Source: Chitinophaga pinensis
Lineage (GTDB): Bacteria > Bacteroidota > Bacteroidia > Chitinophagales > Chitinophagaceae
DNA length: 63,585 nucleotides
Assembly: GCA_945874755.1 (NCBI GenBank)
Contig: CAMCHR010000004.1
Coordinates: forward strand, 1-63,585
Reading direction: 5' to 3'
Below are positions 37,631 to 47,495 of this stretch, piece after piece. The notes under the pieces are model-generated. The model saw only the letters and a program-made list of their open reading frames with translations. It had not been told where the DNA came from and ran no database searches. The position numbers and the translations under genes are program-made. Numbering within the stretch: the stretch's first letter is position 1; each line of letters opens with the position of its first letter.

Positions 37631-38950
37631 TTAAGTATTTATACGTTCAATCAAGTCCACAACCCCTTCTCTTTCTAAAATAAGGTAGCCAATTCTATCC
37701 TGGCTTACGCCTTTTTTCAAGGCATAATTAAATAGCAAATTTTTGTCAATGACTGTCGTTTCAAAATAACAAAATTGAATATGCGGATAGACCTTAAGTG
37801 GCTCACTAATTTCATATAAATGCGTAGATAAAATACATAAGGATTGTTTTAAACCTTGTAAACCTTCAATCACTTTTGTACTACACTTCATTGCATCAAT
37901 GATATTGGTGCCTTTAAATAATTCGTCTATGAGTACTAGGTATTTTTTCCCATCCATGACCTGCGTTAAAGTATGTTTAATCCTTTGTACTTCATTAAAA
38001 AAATAACTTTCTCCTTTAAGTACATTGTCTGCCGTAGTTAGATTGGTAATAAGCCCATCTAAAATAGTGAGCTTGCATTTTTTTGCAGGTACACCCATGC
38101 CAATATGCGCTAGGTAGGCAAGTAGCCCAACTGTTTTTATAAAAGTACTTTTACCGGCCATATTTGCGCCAGTTAAAAATAAAAAACCAGATTCAGAACT
38201 TAACCCCAAATCGTTAGCCACTGCATTGGACACGAGCGGATGCACTGCGCCCTCAAATTCAATCATAGGGCTAGTTTGATCCACCCATTCTGGAAAGTTA
38301 AACTTATATTCCTGCATCGCTGCGGCCATGCTGTAATAAGCATCTAGCAAATAGAAATAGTTTTGTAATTTTTTGATCTGTGCTTTATACTGGTAATAAA
38401 AAAAATAGCCCAACTCCAATACTGCTTGAGGATCTTTTTTTAAGTTTTTAGTATTACAGTTTAGACAATCTAACTGCGTAATATGTTTTTTGATAGGCGC
38501 TATCAATACATTTAACTCAGGGTTATTTGAATAAGTCTCAAACACTTTAAGCCACTGGTTCAGTGCTTGGACAAAAGTGACTAAGTGGTGCACCGAATAA
38601 GCAATTAGGGCATAATCTGTTTTATTCCAAAATTGATACCAATAAGCGCCTGGCAAACTGATTTGCTTAGGGATGGGTGAAAAGCTATTTCCATAAAATT
38701 GGTCAATGACCAAACAAGTCCCATTAGAAATTTTCATTTGATCCAAAAAGCTTTTCTCTCCTATAAAAATTTGTAGGGCGGATTGTCTTGATTCAATGGC
38801 ATACTTGGTGTCTAAAGGAGAAGTGATAAGCTGCATCCATTGTGCTTTACCGCCATTTGTTTTGCAAAAATCCAAATGACTAGCCAGTCCTTTAGATTCA
38901 TTATTGTCTAAAAGTCCAATATCAAGTATCGTCGTTTTATCTACCTGCAT
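37631..38950 (-). CDS. MutS-like ATPase, short form without mismatch-recognition domain
   Basis: The C-terminal half is a MutS domain V ABC ATPase: Walker A GANMAGKSTFIK, IGMGVPAKKCKLTILDGL, signature region NVLKGESYFFNEVQRIKH, Walker B YLVLIDELFKGTN and the H-loop ILSTHLYEIS. The N-terminal 200 residues look like part of the MutS lever/core region only; the mismatch-reading domain I is absent. At 439 residues it belongs to the short MutS-like proteins common in Bacteroidota, whose role is not established. It abuts pyrC with no gap. Confidence 0.85.
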   Translation of the reverse strand: MQVDKTTILDIGLLDNNESKGLASHLDFCKTNGGKAQWMQLITSPLDTKYAIESRQSALQIFIGEKSFLDQMKISNGTCLVIDQFYGNSFSPIPKQISLPGAYWYQFWNKTDYALIAYSVHHLVTFVQALNQWLKVFETYSNNPELNVLIAPIKKHITQLDCLNCNTKNLKKDPQAVLELGYFFYYQYKAQIKKLQNYFYLLDAYYSMAAAMQEYKFNFPEWVDQTSPMIEFEGAVHPLVSNAVANDLGLSSESGFLFLTGANMAGKSTFIKTVGLLAYLAHIGMGVPAKKCKLTILDGLITNLTTADNVLKGESYFFNEVQRIKHTLTQVMDGKKYLVLIDELFKGTNIIDAMKCSTKVIEGLQGLKQSLCILSTHLYEISEPLKVYPHIQFCYFETTVIDKNLLFNYALKKGVSQDRIGYLILEREGVVDLIERINT

Positions 38951-40291
38951 TTAACTTCTTGTAAACTGGATTCTACTTCCTTTTTGTGCTTCGTTAAACT
39001 GACCTTGATGGTAAACAAGATGGCCACTAACAAAAGTAGATTGAACGCTATAAGGAAATTGGGTGCCTTCAAATGGGCTCCATCCGCATTTGTACAATAT
39101 ATTGTCTTTAGTAACCGTGTAAGGCAGTTCTTTTACAAGTACAAGATCTGCATAATAACCTTCTCTGATAAATCCTCTTTCTTTAATTTGAAAACAAGTA
39201 GCAACGGCATGGCTCATCTTCTCTACCATTTTTTCCATGCTTAGTTTGCCTTCATGTACATATTTTAGCATCAGCATCAAACCATGTTGCACCAAGGGCA
39301 ACCCTGCATGCGCATTTACATAGGCTTCTTGCTTTTCTTCCCAGGTATGCGGTGCATGGTCTGTAGCGATGATGTCTAATTGATCATTCAATAAGCCCTC
39401 CCATAATGCCGATTTGTTTTCTGCAGCTTTAATGGCTGGATTGCACTTGATTAAATTACCTTTTGCAGCATAATCGTCTGCTGTAAAATGTAAATGATGC
39501 ACACAGACTTCTGCAGTGATGCGTTTTTCTGCTAATGGTTTAAGGTTAGAGAACAATTGTAATTCTTTAGCAGTGCTGATATGCAAAATGTGCAATCTTG
39601 TATCAAATTTTTTAGCCAATTGGATGGCTTTAAAAGAGGACTCAAAGCATGCATCCACATCTCTAATAATAGGGTGGTCGCTTGGTTCTAAAATCGCTTT
39701 GGTTGCTTCTACATTGGCTTTATTCTTTTTAATGATTGCTTCTTCCTCGCAATGTGTAGCAATCAATAATTCAGAACCTTCAAAAATGCGCTCTAAAACA
39801 ATTGGGTTATCAACTAATAAATTGCCAGTAGAGGATCCCATAAAAATTTTAACACCACAAACTTCATTTTTCTTTGCATTGGTTTTTAAAATCTCTTCTA
39901 CATTGTCCTGAGAAGTGCCCATGAAAAAAGAATAGTTAGCCAACGCGTTTGAAGCAGCAATCTGGTATTTATCTTCTAATAATTCCTGTGTAAATACGGG
40001 AGGATTGGTATTTGGCATTTCCATAAAACTAGTCGTGCCGCCCGCTACAGCTGCCTTTGCTTCGGTATAAATATTGGCTTTATGGGTCAAGCCTGGTTCT
40101 CTAAAATGCACTTGATCATCTATCACCCCAGGTAAAAGAAATTGTCCTTCGCCATTGATCTCTTCTACTGCATAAGTTGGTTCAATTGTACTTGCTATTT
40201 TTTCTATCCTTCCGTCCTTTATTAACACATCCCCTACAAAGCGACGACCTTCATTCACAATGGTGGTGTTTTTAATCAAGTAGTTTGACAT
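38951..40291 (-). CDS. pyrC: Dihydroorotase
   Basis: Cyclises carbamoyl-aspartate to dihydroorotate. Amidohydrolase signatures are GVIDDQVHFREPGLTHKANI, SFMEMPNTNPP, LLIATHCEEE, LHILHISTAKEL and IIATDHAPHTWEEK. In the first metal motif the usual HxH is QxH (DDQVHFR), a change I believe is common in Bacteroidota copies; the other metal ligands are kept. 446 residues, full length. The short spacing suggests an operon with the porT gene upstream and the MutS-like gene downstream. Confidence 0.93.
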   Translation of the reverse strand: MSNYLIKNTTIVNEGRRFVGDVLIKDGRIEKIASTIEPTYAVEEINGEGQFLLPGVIDDQVHFREPGLTHKANIYTEAKAAVAGGTTSFMEMPNTNPPVFTQELLEDKYQIAASNALANYSFFMGTSQDNVEEILKTNAKKNEVCGVKIFMGSSTGNLLVDNPIVLERIFEGSELLIATHCEEEAIIKKNKANVEATKAILEPSDHPIIRDVDACFESSFKAIQLAKKFDTRLHILHISTAKELQLFSNLKPLAEKRITAEVCVHHLHFTADDYAAKGNLIKCNPAIKAAENKSALWEGLLNDQLDIIATDHAPHTWEEKQEAYVNAHAGLPLVQHGLMLMLKYVHEGKLSMEKMVEKMSHAVATCFQIKERGFIREGYYADLVLVKELPYTVTKDNILYKCGWSPFEGTQFPYSVQSTFVSGHLVYHQGQFNEAQKGSRIQFTRS

Positions 40292-40302
40292 ATTCTTTAA
40301 GT

Positions 40303-41088
40303 TTATCTTTCTATATGAAGTGTGAAATAGACGAAATTGGAACTTATTCTGTCTAAATTAGATACTAAAACATCATTCTTCTTTAAGTTTCTTAATCCAT
40401 AACTAAATTTAACTTCTGGAGAAACATTTACATACCTTAAATAAAAAGTAAGCCCTACACCAAGTTCAGCACCCCAGTCAGTATTTTTAATTACAACAGG
40501 ATAAACCTTAGAAATTCCAGATATAAAACCAGGTATTTCAGGAATTATACCATTACTTTTTCCAATATTACTTAAATCAAAGTCGATTTTTGCACCTAAA
40601 ATCATGTAATGTCGCATGAAATCTGCATGCTTAAAACCGTTATATCTATCTGATTGGAATTTAATTCCAATAGGTATTTGTATAGTACTTGAAGGCATTA
40701 TAAACTCTTGTCTTTCATCTTTTGTTTTTTTTAATTTAAAATAAAAACTTTTATTACCCCCAAGTAAAAAATTTGGATTTACTTTTAAAAGCACATTATT
40801 CGATATTTTATAGGAGGCAGAAAGTCCTAAATTATAATGTGTTTTATTTATGGAATTAATATCAATAATACTAAGTAGATCTTGAGTAGATAAATTAGAA
40901 GGTAAAAATCCAGCAGTTCGATTGAAATTTAAATAATGATTTACTAATCCAGCACTTATACCAAAATAATAAGGAAGTTCATCATGATTTGGACGAAACA
41001 CTTCGTCCCTCTGTGCTATTGCAGCACTGCTAATACACAAGCTAATTATAATTATATAGCTTATTTTATTCCGCAATAAATACTGCAT
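40303..41088 (-). CDS. porT: PorT-family outer-membrane beta-barrel protein
   Basis: Signal peptide about 1-25 (ending SSAAIAQ), then eight or so amphipathic beta strands with a final strand ending in an aromatic-rich pattern (SSNFVYFTLHIER). The position directly after ubiE/menG is the usual one for porT in Bacteroidota; PorT is part of the type IX secretion system. Its first 28 bases overlap the end of ubiE, suggesting translational coupling. Sequence resemblance plus context supports the call. Confidence 0.75.
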   Translation of the reverse strand: MQYLLRNKISYIIIISLCISSAAIAQRDEVFRPNHDELPYYFGISAGLVNHYLNFNRTAGFLPSNLSTQDLLSIIDINSINKTHYNLGLSASYKISNNVLLKVNPNFLLGGNKSFYFKLKKTKDERQEFIMPSSTIQIPIGIKFQSDRYNGFKHADFMRHYMILGAKIDFDLSNIGKSNGIIPEIPGFISGISKVYPVVIKNTDWGAELGVGLTFYLRYVNVSPEVKFSYGLRNLKKNDVLVSNLDRISSNFVYFTLHIER

Positions 41089-41804
41089 ATGCCTAAGGTT
41101 AATTTTTTTTGAATGACTTGTTTAAATCCAACTTGTTCAAATATTTGAATGAATGCCGTACCCTCTGGAAAAGCAATGACACTATCATTTAAATATTGAT
41201 AGGCTGCTCTATTGCCTGAAAATAATTTGCCTATAGTTGGTGTGACCCAGTTCATATAAAATTGGTAAATCGGTTTGAACCACAAACTACTTGGTTGAGA
41301 AAATTCAAGAATAACCAATTTGCTGCCAGGTTGTAAGACCCTGTAAATTTCACTCAATCCTTTTTCTAAATTGGCAAAATTACGTACCCCAAAAGCCACC
41401 ATGGCGGCATCAAATGTTTGGTCATCAAAAGGAATCGCAGTGCTGTCACCCGTGATCAATTGAATGCGATCACTCAAACCTTTAGCTGCAATTTTTATTC
41501 TTCCATACTGCATCATACCCTCAGAGATATCAATACCAGTTATTTTTTTTGGTGTAATTGTTTTATCTGCCATCAAAGCCATATCGGCTGTTCCTGTAGC
41601 AATATCTAGTAAATGGTGGATCTTTTGTTGACCAAAATAGGCAATGGCTTTCTTGCGCCAGCCTTGGTCAATCCCTAAGCTTAAAAAGCGGTTTAAAAAA
41701 TCATATCTTTTTGCAATATGATCAAACATGGTAGCAACCTGCTCTTTTTTGGCAGCATGACTCGTTGCATAAGGTACTATTTTATCGTGTTCATATTCAC
41801 TCAT
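41061..41804 (-). CDS. ubiE: Demethylmenaquinone methyltransferase
   Basis: SAM-dependent methyltransferase of menaquinone synthesis (UbiE/MenG). Motifs: VATMFDHIAKRYDFLNRFLSLGIDQGWRKKA, HLLDIATGTADMAL, ITGIDISEGMMQYGR, DAAMVAFGVRNFANLEKGL and KLVILEFSQP. The 247 residues are normal. The C-terminus overlaps the porT start by 28 bp. Menaquinone is the likely electron acceptor for PyrD in this organism. Confidence 0.95.
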   Translation of the reverse strand: MSEYEHDKIVPYATSHAAKKEQVATMFDHIAKRYDFLNRFLSLGIDQGWRKKAIAYFGQQKIHHLLDIATGTADMALMADKTITPKKITGIDISEGMMQYGRIKIAAKGLSDRIQLITGDSTAIPFDDQTFDAAMVAFGVRNFANLEKGLSEIYRVLQPGSKLVILEFSQPSSLWFKPIYQFYMNWVTPTIGKLFSGNRAAYQYLNDSVIAFPEGTAFIQIFEQVGFKQVIQKKLTLGICSIYCGIK

Positions 41805-41851
41805 AGGGCAAAGATATTGATTTTGTGGATGCTTTGATTATCTTCGTTTTC

Positions 41852-42778
41852 ATGAAAGCGAGGATCTATAAATCTACCGGTAGTTGGTATAGCGTAAAGC
41901 TAGAAAATGGCCAATTTTGTCAAGCCCGTATAAAGGGGGTGATTAAATTGGATGCCATTACTTCTACCAATCCAATTGCAGTGGGTGATTGGGTGGATTG
42001 TGCCATTGAAGAAGATGCTGAGCAGGCGGTGATGATTCATACTATATCAGTAAGAGACAATTATGTGGCCAGACAGTCTCCGCATAATAAAAGACAACAA
42101 CATATTATCGCGTCCAATATGGATCAATCCATTTTATTGGCAACATTAAAATCTCCTAAGACTTCACAGGGATTTATTGATCGATTTTTGGTGTCTTGTG
42201 AAGCATTTCACATTCCTGCCATCATTGTGTTTAACAAAGCTGACATATATGGGCCCGAAGAGTTAGAAAGGTATGTGGAATTAGAAGCAATGTACCAGGC
42301 AGTTGGGTATCAAGTGTTGTTAATTAGTATCGAACAAAAAATGGGCCTTGAACCTTTGGATGCATTATTGAAAAACAAAACGACTTTAGTAAGTGGACAT
42401 AGTGGGGTGGGTAAATCTTCCTTGATCAATTATTTATTTCCAGACCTTCAACTAACGACACAAGAAGTGAGTGGATGGAGTGGCAAAGGAATGCACACAA
42501 CTACTTTTGCACAAATGTATGATTACCCTGGAGGTGGCGCTGTAATTGATACACCAGGTATGCGTGAATTAGGATTGGTGAATTTAGCTAAAGAAGAATT
42601 AGCACAATATTTTCCAGAAATGAGGGCAAGAATGCAGGGTTGTCAATTCAACAATTGCCAACATATTAATGAGCCAGGCTGCGCTGTTAAAGCTGCTGTA
42701 GAAAAAGGATTGATTTCTGAGGCACGCTTTTTTAGCTATGTGGATTTATGGCATGGCATCGAAGAAAAAAAATACTAG
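41852..42778 (+). CDS. rsgA: Ribosome small-subunit-dependent GTPase A
   Basis: 30S-maturation GTPase with circularly permuted G motifs: G4 (FNKADIY) precedes G1 (SGHSGVGKSSLIN) and G3 (DTPGMRELG). An N-terminal OB domain (GSWYSVKLENGQF) and a C-terminal zinc knuckle (CQFNNCQHINEPGC) complete it. The ATG at 41852 gives the standard start MKARIYKSTGSWY; the frame upstream to 41825 does not. 308 residues. Confidence 0.95.
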   Translation: MKARIYKSTGSWYSVKLENGQFCQARIKGVIKLDAITSTNPIAVGDWVDCAIEEDAEQAVMIHTISVRDNYVARQSPHNKRQQHIIASNMDQSILLATLKSPKTSQGFIDRFLVSCEAFHIPAIIVFNKADIYGPEELERYVELEAMYQAVGYQVLLISIEQKMGLEPLDALLKNKTTLVSGHSGVGKSSLINYLFPDLQLTTQEVSGWSGKGMHTTTFAQMYDYPGGGAVIDTPGMRELGLVNLAKEELAQYFPEMRARMQGCQFNNCQHINEPGCAVKAAVEKGLISEARFFSYVDLWHGIEEKKY

Positions 42779-42810
42779 CTTTTTATTCTTTAACTATTTA
42801 TTAGTTGCAT

Positions 42811-43347
42811 CTATTTTTGAGGCGCATCGTTGTAATCACTAAACCAAGAAGCATATTTCACATAATTATTGGAAATGCGATTGATCTCTCCATGAATTAA
42901 ATCTTCCGAAACCATCTTTACTTTTTTTGCTGGCACACCAGCATAAATACTACCAGCTTCTACAATGGTCCCTTCTAATACCACCGCTCCTGCTGCAATA
43001 ATCGCATTGGAATGTACCACACAGGCATCCATCACAATACTGCCCATCCCTATTAATACATTGTCATGAATGGTACAACCATGCACCATGGCATTGTGAC
43101 CAATTGATACATTATTACCAATGTTTGTGGGATGTTTTTGGTAAGTACAATGAATAATGGCACCATCTTGCACATTCACTTTATCACCCATTTTGATAAA
43201 ATGCACATCCCCACGAATCACTGCATTGAACCATACAGAGCAATCTGCGCCCATGCTGACTTCACCCACAATGGTGGCGTTGGGAGCAATAAAACAATTT
43301 TCACCTATTTGAGGTAGTTTTCCGTTAACGGGTAGTATGGTTGCCAT
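42811..43347 (-). CDS. Gamma-class carbonic anhydrase family protein
   Basis: Left-handed beta-helix built of hexapeptide repeats (ATIVGEVSMGADCSVWFNAVIRGD in pieces, IGNNVSIGHNAMVHGC, VLIGMGSIVMDACVV), with metal-ligand histidines in IIHCTYQ, SIGHNAMVHG. It may be zinc- or iron-dependent carbonic anhydrase; many YrdA-like members lack proven activity. The ATG at 43347 (MATILPVNGKLPQIG) fits the family start. Divergent from the next gene, 34 bp between starts. Confidence 0.9.
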   Translation of the reverse strand: MATILPVNGKLPQIGENCFIAPNATIVGEVSMGADCSVWFNAVIRGDVHFIKMGDKVNVQDGAIIHCTYQKHPTNIGNNVSIGHNAMVHGCTIHDNVLIGMGSIVMDACVVHSNAIIAAGAVVLEGTIVEAGSIYAGVPAKKVKMVSEDLIHGEINRISNNYVKYASWFSDYNDAPQK

Positions 43348-43381
43348 AAAAATGCGACTTTTGTACTGCAATTTATACCGA

Positions 43382-44575
43382 ATGTCCAGATTAAACAACA
43401 GACAATTTTTTTTACAGCATTTAGCCCAAACCTCACCTAAGCCTATTGGGCTAGAAGTCGCGCGCGCGGAAGGTATCTATATTCATGACACTGAAGGGAA
43501 AGCTTATATAGATTTGATTGCGGGATTCAGTGTTTGCAATATTGGGCATAGTCATCCGAAAGTGATTGCAGCAATAGAGCAGCAGATTAAACAATACATG
43601 CATGTGATTGTGTATGGGGAATTTATTCAATCACCACAAGTACAATATGCAAAAGCTTTATTGTCCTTATTACCTGAAAATTTACAATCTATTTATTTTA
43701 CCAATAGCGGTGCAGAAGCCGCAGAGGGTGCTATGAAATTGGCTAAGCGCGTGACAAAGCGAACAAGGATTGTTGCATTTGATGGCGCATATCATGGCAG
43801 TACGCAAGGTGCTTTAAGTGTAATGGGGGATGAGTATTTCAGAAATGCATACCGTCCATTGTTGCCTGATATTTTGCATCTTCGATATAATAACATGGAG
43901 GATATTGATTTGATTGATCATTATGTAGCATGTGTGATGGTGGAACCTGTGCAAGCCGAAACTGGCATCACAGCGGCTTCTGCTGCATGGTTAAAAGCGT
44001 TAAGAGCTAAATGCGATGCACTATGTATTTTATTAATCTTTGATGAAATTCAATCTGGTTTTGGAAGAACAGGAAGCTTATTTGCTTTTGAACAATATGA
44101 CGTGGTGCCTGATATTTTATTAACAGGAAAAGCATTAGGTGCAGGTTTGCCTTTAGGGGCATTTATTAGTTCTCCAGCTATGATGGGTACGCTAACTTAT
44201 GATCCTGTATTAGGCCATATCACTACATTTGGAGGGAATCCAGTTGCCTGCGCTGCTGGCAAAGCTGGCTTAGAAGTATTGCTTGAATCGGGTTGGATGG
44301 ATGAAGTAAAAGCAAAAGAAAAATTCTTAGTAGAAGCATTAACGCATCCTGCAATTATAAACAAACAACATAAAGGACTTTGGATGTCTTTGCAATTTGC
44401 TACGCCTGAAATCACTAAAAAAATTGCCGCTAATTGTGTGGCCAATGGTGTGATTACAGATTGGTTCTTATTTGCAGAAGACCGTATTCGGATTGCGCCG
44501 CCATTGAGTATTACCATGGAAGAGCTAGCTATTGCGGTGCAAAAATTAAATGAAAGTATAGACCAGTCTTTATAA
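43382..44575 (+). CDS. Class III PLP-dependent aminotransferase
   Basis: Acetylornithine/4-aminobutyrate-type transaminase. PLP sites: YFTNSGAEAAEGAMKLAKR, AYHGSTQGAL, LIFDEIQSGFGRTGSLFAFE and the Schiff-base lysine in LLTGKALGAGLPLGAF. I chose the start at 43382 (MSRLNNRQFFLQHLAQTSPKP). 397 residues. The genuine substrate (ornithine, GABA or other omega-amine) cannot be told from the sequence, and no biosynthetic cluster surrounds it. Confidence 0.9.
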   Translation: MSRLNNRQFFLQHLAQTSPKPIGLEVARAEGIYIHDTEGKAYIDLIAGFSVCNIGHSHPKVIAAIEQQIKQYMHVIVYGEFIQSPQVQYAKALLSLLPENLQSIYFTNSGAEAAEGAMKLAKRVTKRTRIVAFDGAYHGSTQGALSVMGDEYFRNAYRPLLPDILHLRYNNMEDIDLIDHYVACVMVEPVQAETGITAASAAWLKALRAKCDALCILLIFDEIQSGFGRTGSLFAFEQYDVVPDILLTGKALGAGLPLGAFISSPAMMGTLTYDPVLGHITTFGGNPVACAAGKAGLEVLLESGWMDEVKAKEKFLVEALTHPAIINKQHKGLWMSLQFATPEITKKIAANCVANGVITDWFLFAEDRIRIAPPLSITMEELAIAVQKLNESIDQSL

Positions 44576-44617
44576 TGTAATTAAACTATAAAGTATTATT
44601 GGTCGTAGAATGTATTT

Positions 44618-45754
44618 TTAGCAATCTCCTGTTCTGCAAAAACGTCTATACAAGTTTTCGTACATCGGAATGATATGGTGGATATCAAATAATTTAGCTT
44701 GCTCTAATGCATTGTGCTTAAAGGCTTTTAATTTAGAATCATCTGTAAGTAATTCAATTGCTCTTTTGCTCATCGTAGCCACGTCGCCCACGTCTGCAGT
44801 GTAGCCTGTTTTTCCATCAATATTGATTTCGCCTAATCCTCCCGCATTGGAACTAATAACAGCCACACTGGAAGCCATTGCTTCTAATGCAACTAATCCA
44901 AAACTTTCATATTCAGAAGGCAATAAGAATAAATCACTCACTGCTAAAATATCTTCCATCTGCTCTTGCTTACCTAAAAAGCGCACATCCGATTCGATGC
45001 CGTATTGCCTTGCTAAATCCTCGGCAATTGGACGTTCTGGCCCATCGCCTACCATCAGTAATTTAGAAGTTGTTGCTGCGTGGATGTTTTTAAATATTTC
45101 CATCACATCGCCAATTCTTTTTATTTTTCTAAAGTTGGATGCATGTACCACAATTTTTTCGTCATGTGCAGCAACCACTTTTTTAAATGCAGCTAAAGGT
45201 TTTTTAATGAATCTTTTTAAGTCTACAAAATTATGAATTACCTCAATCTCTTTTCGGATCTCAAAATGTTTTAAAGTTTCTTGTTTCAAGTTTTCAGAAA
45301 CAGCCGTAATGGCGTCACTTTCATTAATAGAAAAAGTAACTACGGGTTCGTAGGTTTTATCGCGACCAACTAGTGTTATATCTGTTCCATGCAAAGTGGT
45401 AATGACTGGCACCACTCTGCCTGTTTTTTGTTTTACAATTTGCTTTGCAGTATAAGCAGCAGAAGCATGTGGAATAGCATAGTGGGCATGGATTAAATCC
45501 AAGTCATGGTTTAAAATCACATCCACCATCGTACTCGCCAATGCTAATTCATAGGGAGGGAAGTCAAACAAGGGATAAGTGGGAACCCTTACCTCGTGGT
45601 AAAATATATTTTCGTGAAAACCATTTAAACGAACGGGTTGTTGGTAGGTAATAAAATGGATTTCATGTCCTTTATCTGCCAAGGCTTTTCCAAGTTCTGT
45701 GGCTAACACACCACTTCCACCAAATGTAGGATAACAAACTATTCCGATCTTCAT
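44618..45754 (-). CDS. bshA: N-acetyl-alpha-D-glucosaminyl L-malate synthase
   Basis: First enzyme of bacillithiol synthesis, joining UDP-GlcNAc and malate. GT4 glycosyltransferase with the BshA-specific N-terminus KIGIVCYPTFGGSGVLATELG, HFITYQQPVRL, LIHAHYAIPHA, TTLHGTDITLVG, and the C-terminal nucleotide site FLLPSEYESFGLVALEAMA. 378 residues, full length. Bacillithiol is made by many Bacteroidota, which fits the host assignment. Confidence 0.94.
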   Translation of the reverse strand: MKIGIVCYPTFGGSGVLATELGKALADKGHEIHFITYQQPVRLNGFHENIFYHEVRVPTYPLFDFPPYELALASTMVDVILNHDLDLIHAHYAIPHASAAYTAKQIVKQKTGRVVPVITTLHGTDITLVGRDKTYEPVVTFSINESDAITAVSENLKQETLKHFEIRKEIEVIHNFVDLKRFIKKPLAAFKKVVAAHDEKIVVHASNFRKIKRIGDVMEIFKNIHAATTSKLLMVGDGPERPIAEDLARQYGIESDVRFLGKQEQMEDILAVSDLFLLPSEYESFGLVALEAMASSVAVISSNAGGLGEINIDGKTGYTADVGDVATMSKRAIELLTDDSKLKAFKHNALEQAKLFDIHHIIPMYENLYRRFCRTGDC

Positions 45755-45845
45755 TTTGAGCTATTGTGACTACAAAGAACAACTAAATAATTGACAAAGT
45801 TTAGTTATATTTAATAAATTATTTGAAAGTTAAAACAAGATCATT

Positions 45846-47222
45846 ATGCGTACAATTTTCCTATTTCTTTTTGCTCTTCCTTTGATGTTAATGGCGCAAT
45901 CAAAGTCAGACAGTACCACTATTAAAATGATGTCCGACGAGATTATGAAAAATGGCAAAGCCTATGACTTATTAAGAGAGTTAACCAAGTCAATTGGTGG
46001 CCGTTTGGCTGGCTCGCCTCAACAACAAAATGCCGCTATCTGGGGTAAGCGACATATGGAATTATTTAAGCCTGACAAAGTGTTTATGCAAGCATGTAAA
46101 ACGCCCAATTGGCAACGTGGTGGCAAAGATTTTAGTGCAGTGGTTGCTGCCGATGGTAAACCAATGATAGATAAATTAGAAGTATTTGCTTTAGGAAATT
46201 CTTTATCAAGCAATGGTTTAATAGAAGCAGAATTATTGGCCGTGGCTAATTTTGATGAACTAGAAAAAAGAAAAGACGAAGTAAAAGGAAAGATTGTTTA
46301 TTTCCATAGTCAATTTGATCCTACTACCATTCAAACTTTTAAAGCATACGGTGAGTCAGGTGTGTATCGCCGATCTGGCGCTAGCAGAGCAGCTAAATAT
46401 GGTGCGGTTGGTGTGATGATTCATTCGCTAAGTACAGCGCCTGATAACGCACCACATACTGGTACAATGGTCTATGACGAAGCGTATCCAAAAATTCCTG
46501 CTGTAGCGCTTGGTCCAAATGACGCCAAAAAAGTTTGGAATCAATCTAGAAATAAGCAATTGGTTGTGCAAATGCAAACCTATGGTTTCTTTTTGCCTGA
46601 TGCAGATGAAAACAATGTGGTGGCAGAAATCAAGGGCTCCGAGTTTCCAAATGAAATCATCACAGTTGGTGGACACTTAGATAGTTGGGATGTAAATGAA
46701 GGTGCACATGATGATGGTGCTGGTATTGTACAGACAATGGAAATTTTGCGTACCATGAAAGCATTGAACTATAAGCCTAAAAGAACCATTCGTTTTGTGT
46801 TATTTGCAAACGAAGAGAATGGAGGTAAAGGAGGTGCTAAGTATGCAGAGCTTGCAAAACTAAATAATGAAAAACATGTGTTTGCATTAGAGAGTGATGC
46901 AGGTGGATTTACACCAAGAGCGATTGGTATCAGTGCAACAAGCCCTGAGCAGTTTAAAAAATTCCAACAATGGGCGAGTTTATTAAAACCCTATGGCACT
47001 GAAATTACAGCTGGTGGCGGTGGAGCAGATATTGGCCCATTAAAGAACGTGAATGCATCTATCGTACTTGCAGGATTAGTACCAGATAGCCAACGCTATT
47101 TTGATATACACCATGCTAAAACAGATGTATTTGAAAACGTCAATAAGCGTGAACTATTATTAGGCGCAGTGAATATGGCTGCGGTGATTTATTTAATTGA
47201 CCAATACGGAACGAACTTTTAA
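45846..47222 (+). CDS. Secreted M28-family zinc aminopeptidase
   Basis: Signal peptide 1-18 (MRTIFLFLFALPLMLMAQ). A PA-like insert is followed by the M28 catalytic domain with metal ligands in VGGHLDSWDVNEGAHDDGAGI, FANEENGGKGG (catalytic Glu), ALESDAGGF and a late His in FDIHHAKTDVFE. The 458 residues match plasma glutamate-carboxypeptidase-like members. It removes N-terminal residues from peptides in the periplasm or outside. Upstream, TTGAC at 45793 and A/T-rich sequence may form the promoter. Confidence 0.92.
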   Translation: MRTIFLFLFALPLMLMAQSKSDSTTIKMMSDEIMKNGKAYDLLRELTKSIGGRLAGSPQQQNAAIWGKRHMELFKPDKVFMQACKTPNWQRGGKDFSAVVAADGKPMIDKLEVFALGNSLSSNGLIEAELLAVANFDELEKRKDEVKGKIVYFHSQFDPTTIQTFKAYGESGVYRRSGASRAAKYGAVGVMIHSLSTAPDNAPHTGTMVYDEAYPKIPAVALGPNDAKKVWNQSRNKQLVVQMQTYGFFLPDADENNVVAEIKGSEFPNEIITVGGHLDSWDVNEGAHDDGAGIVQTMEILRTMKALNYKPKRTIRFVLFANEENGGKGGAKYAELAKLNNEKHVFALESDAGGFTPRAIGISATSPEQFKKFQQWASLLKPYGTEITAGGGGADIGPLKNVNASIVLAGLVPDSQRYFDIHHAKTDVFENVNKRELLLGAVNMAAVIYLIDQYGTNF

Positions 47223-47227
47223 TAACA

Positions 47228-47304
47228 ACGATATAGCATAAATACAAATCCCCCACCTCTCAGCTAAAATGTTCGGTGGGGGATTCGTATTTATAACTAT
47301 ATCT
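47228..47304. repeat. 77-bp hairpin repeat, copy 1
   Basis: Identical to 47361-47437. The unit folds into a long imperfect hairpin: aatcccccacc pairs with ggtgggggatt and the outer taaatac/gtattta arms also pair, leaving a 17-base loop (tctcagctaaaatgttc). Confidence 0.85.
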
Positions 47305-47360
47305 ACTTAAATTTTAAATATAGGAACACCTCGTTCTCAAGCGGAGTAACTTATAAAAAA

Positions 47361-47437
47361 ACGATATAGCATAAATACAAATCCCCCACCTCTCAGCTAA
47401 AATGTTCGGTGGGGGATTCGTATTTATAACTATATCT
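47361..47437. repeat. 77-bp hairpin repeat, copy 2
   Basis: Exact second copy, offset by 133 bp from the first. Both lie between the stop of the M28 peptidase and the convergent carB half. They may act as terminators or belong to a repeat family of the genome. Confidence 0.85.
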
Positions 47438-47461
47438 TCTTTCTTAAAATGTTTAAGCATT

Positions 47462-47494
47462 AAAAAAGCCCTTACAAATCGTAAGGGCTTTTTT
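47462..47494. terminator. Bidirectional terminator
   Basis: aaaaaagcccttac-aaatc-gtaagggctttttt, perfect 14-bp arms including A and T runs, directly after the carB stop. Confidence 0.85.
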
Positions 47495-47495
47495 G

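Noticed and set aside
47228..47437. Two-repeat CRISPR remnant
   Set aside because: The units are 77 bp with internal hairpins and no cas genes nearby.
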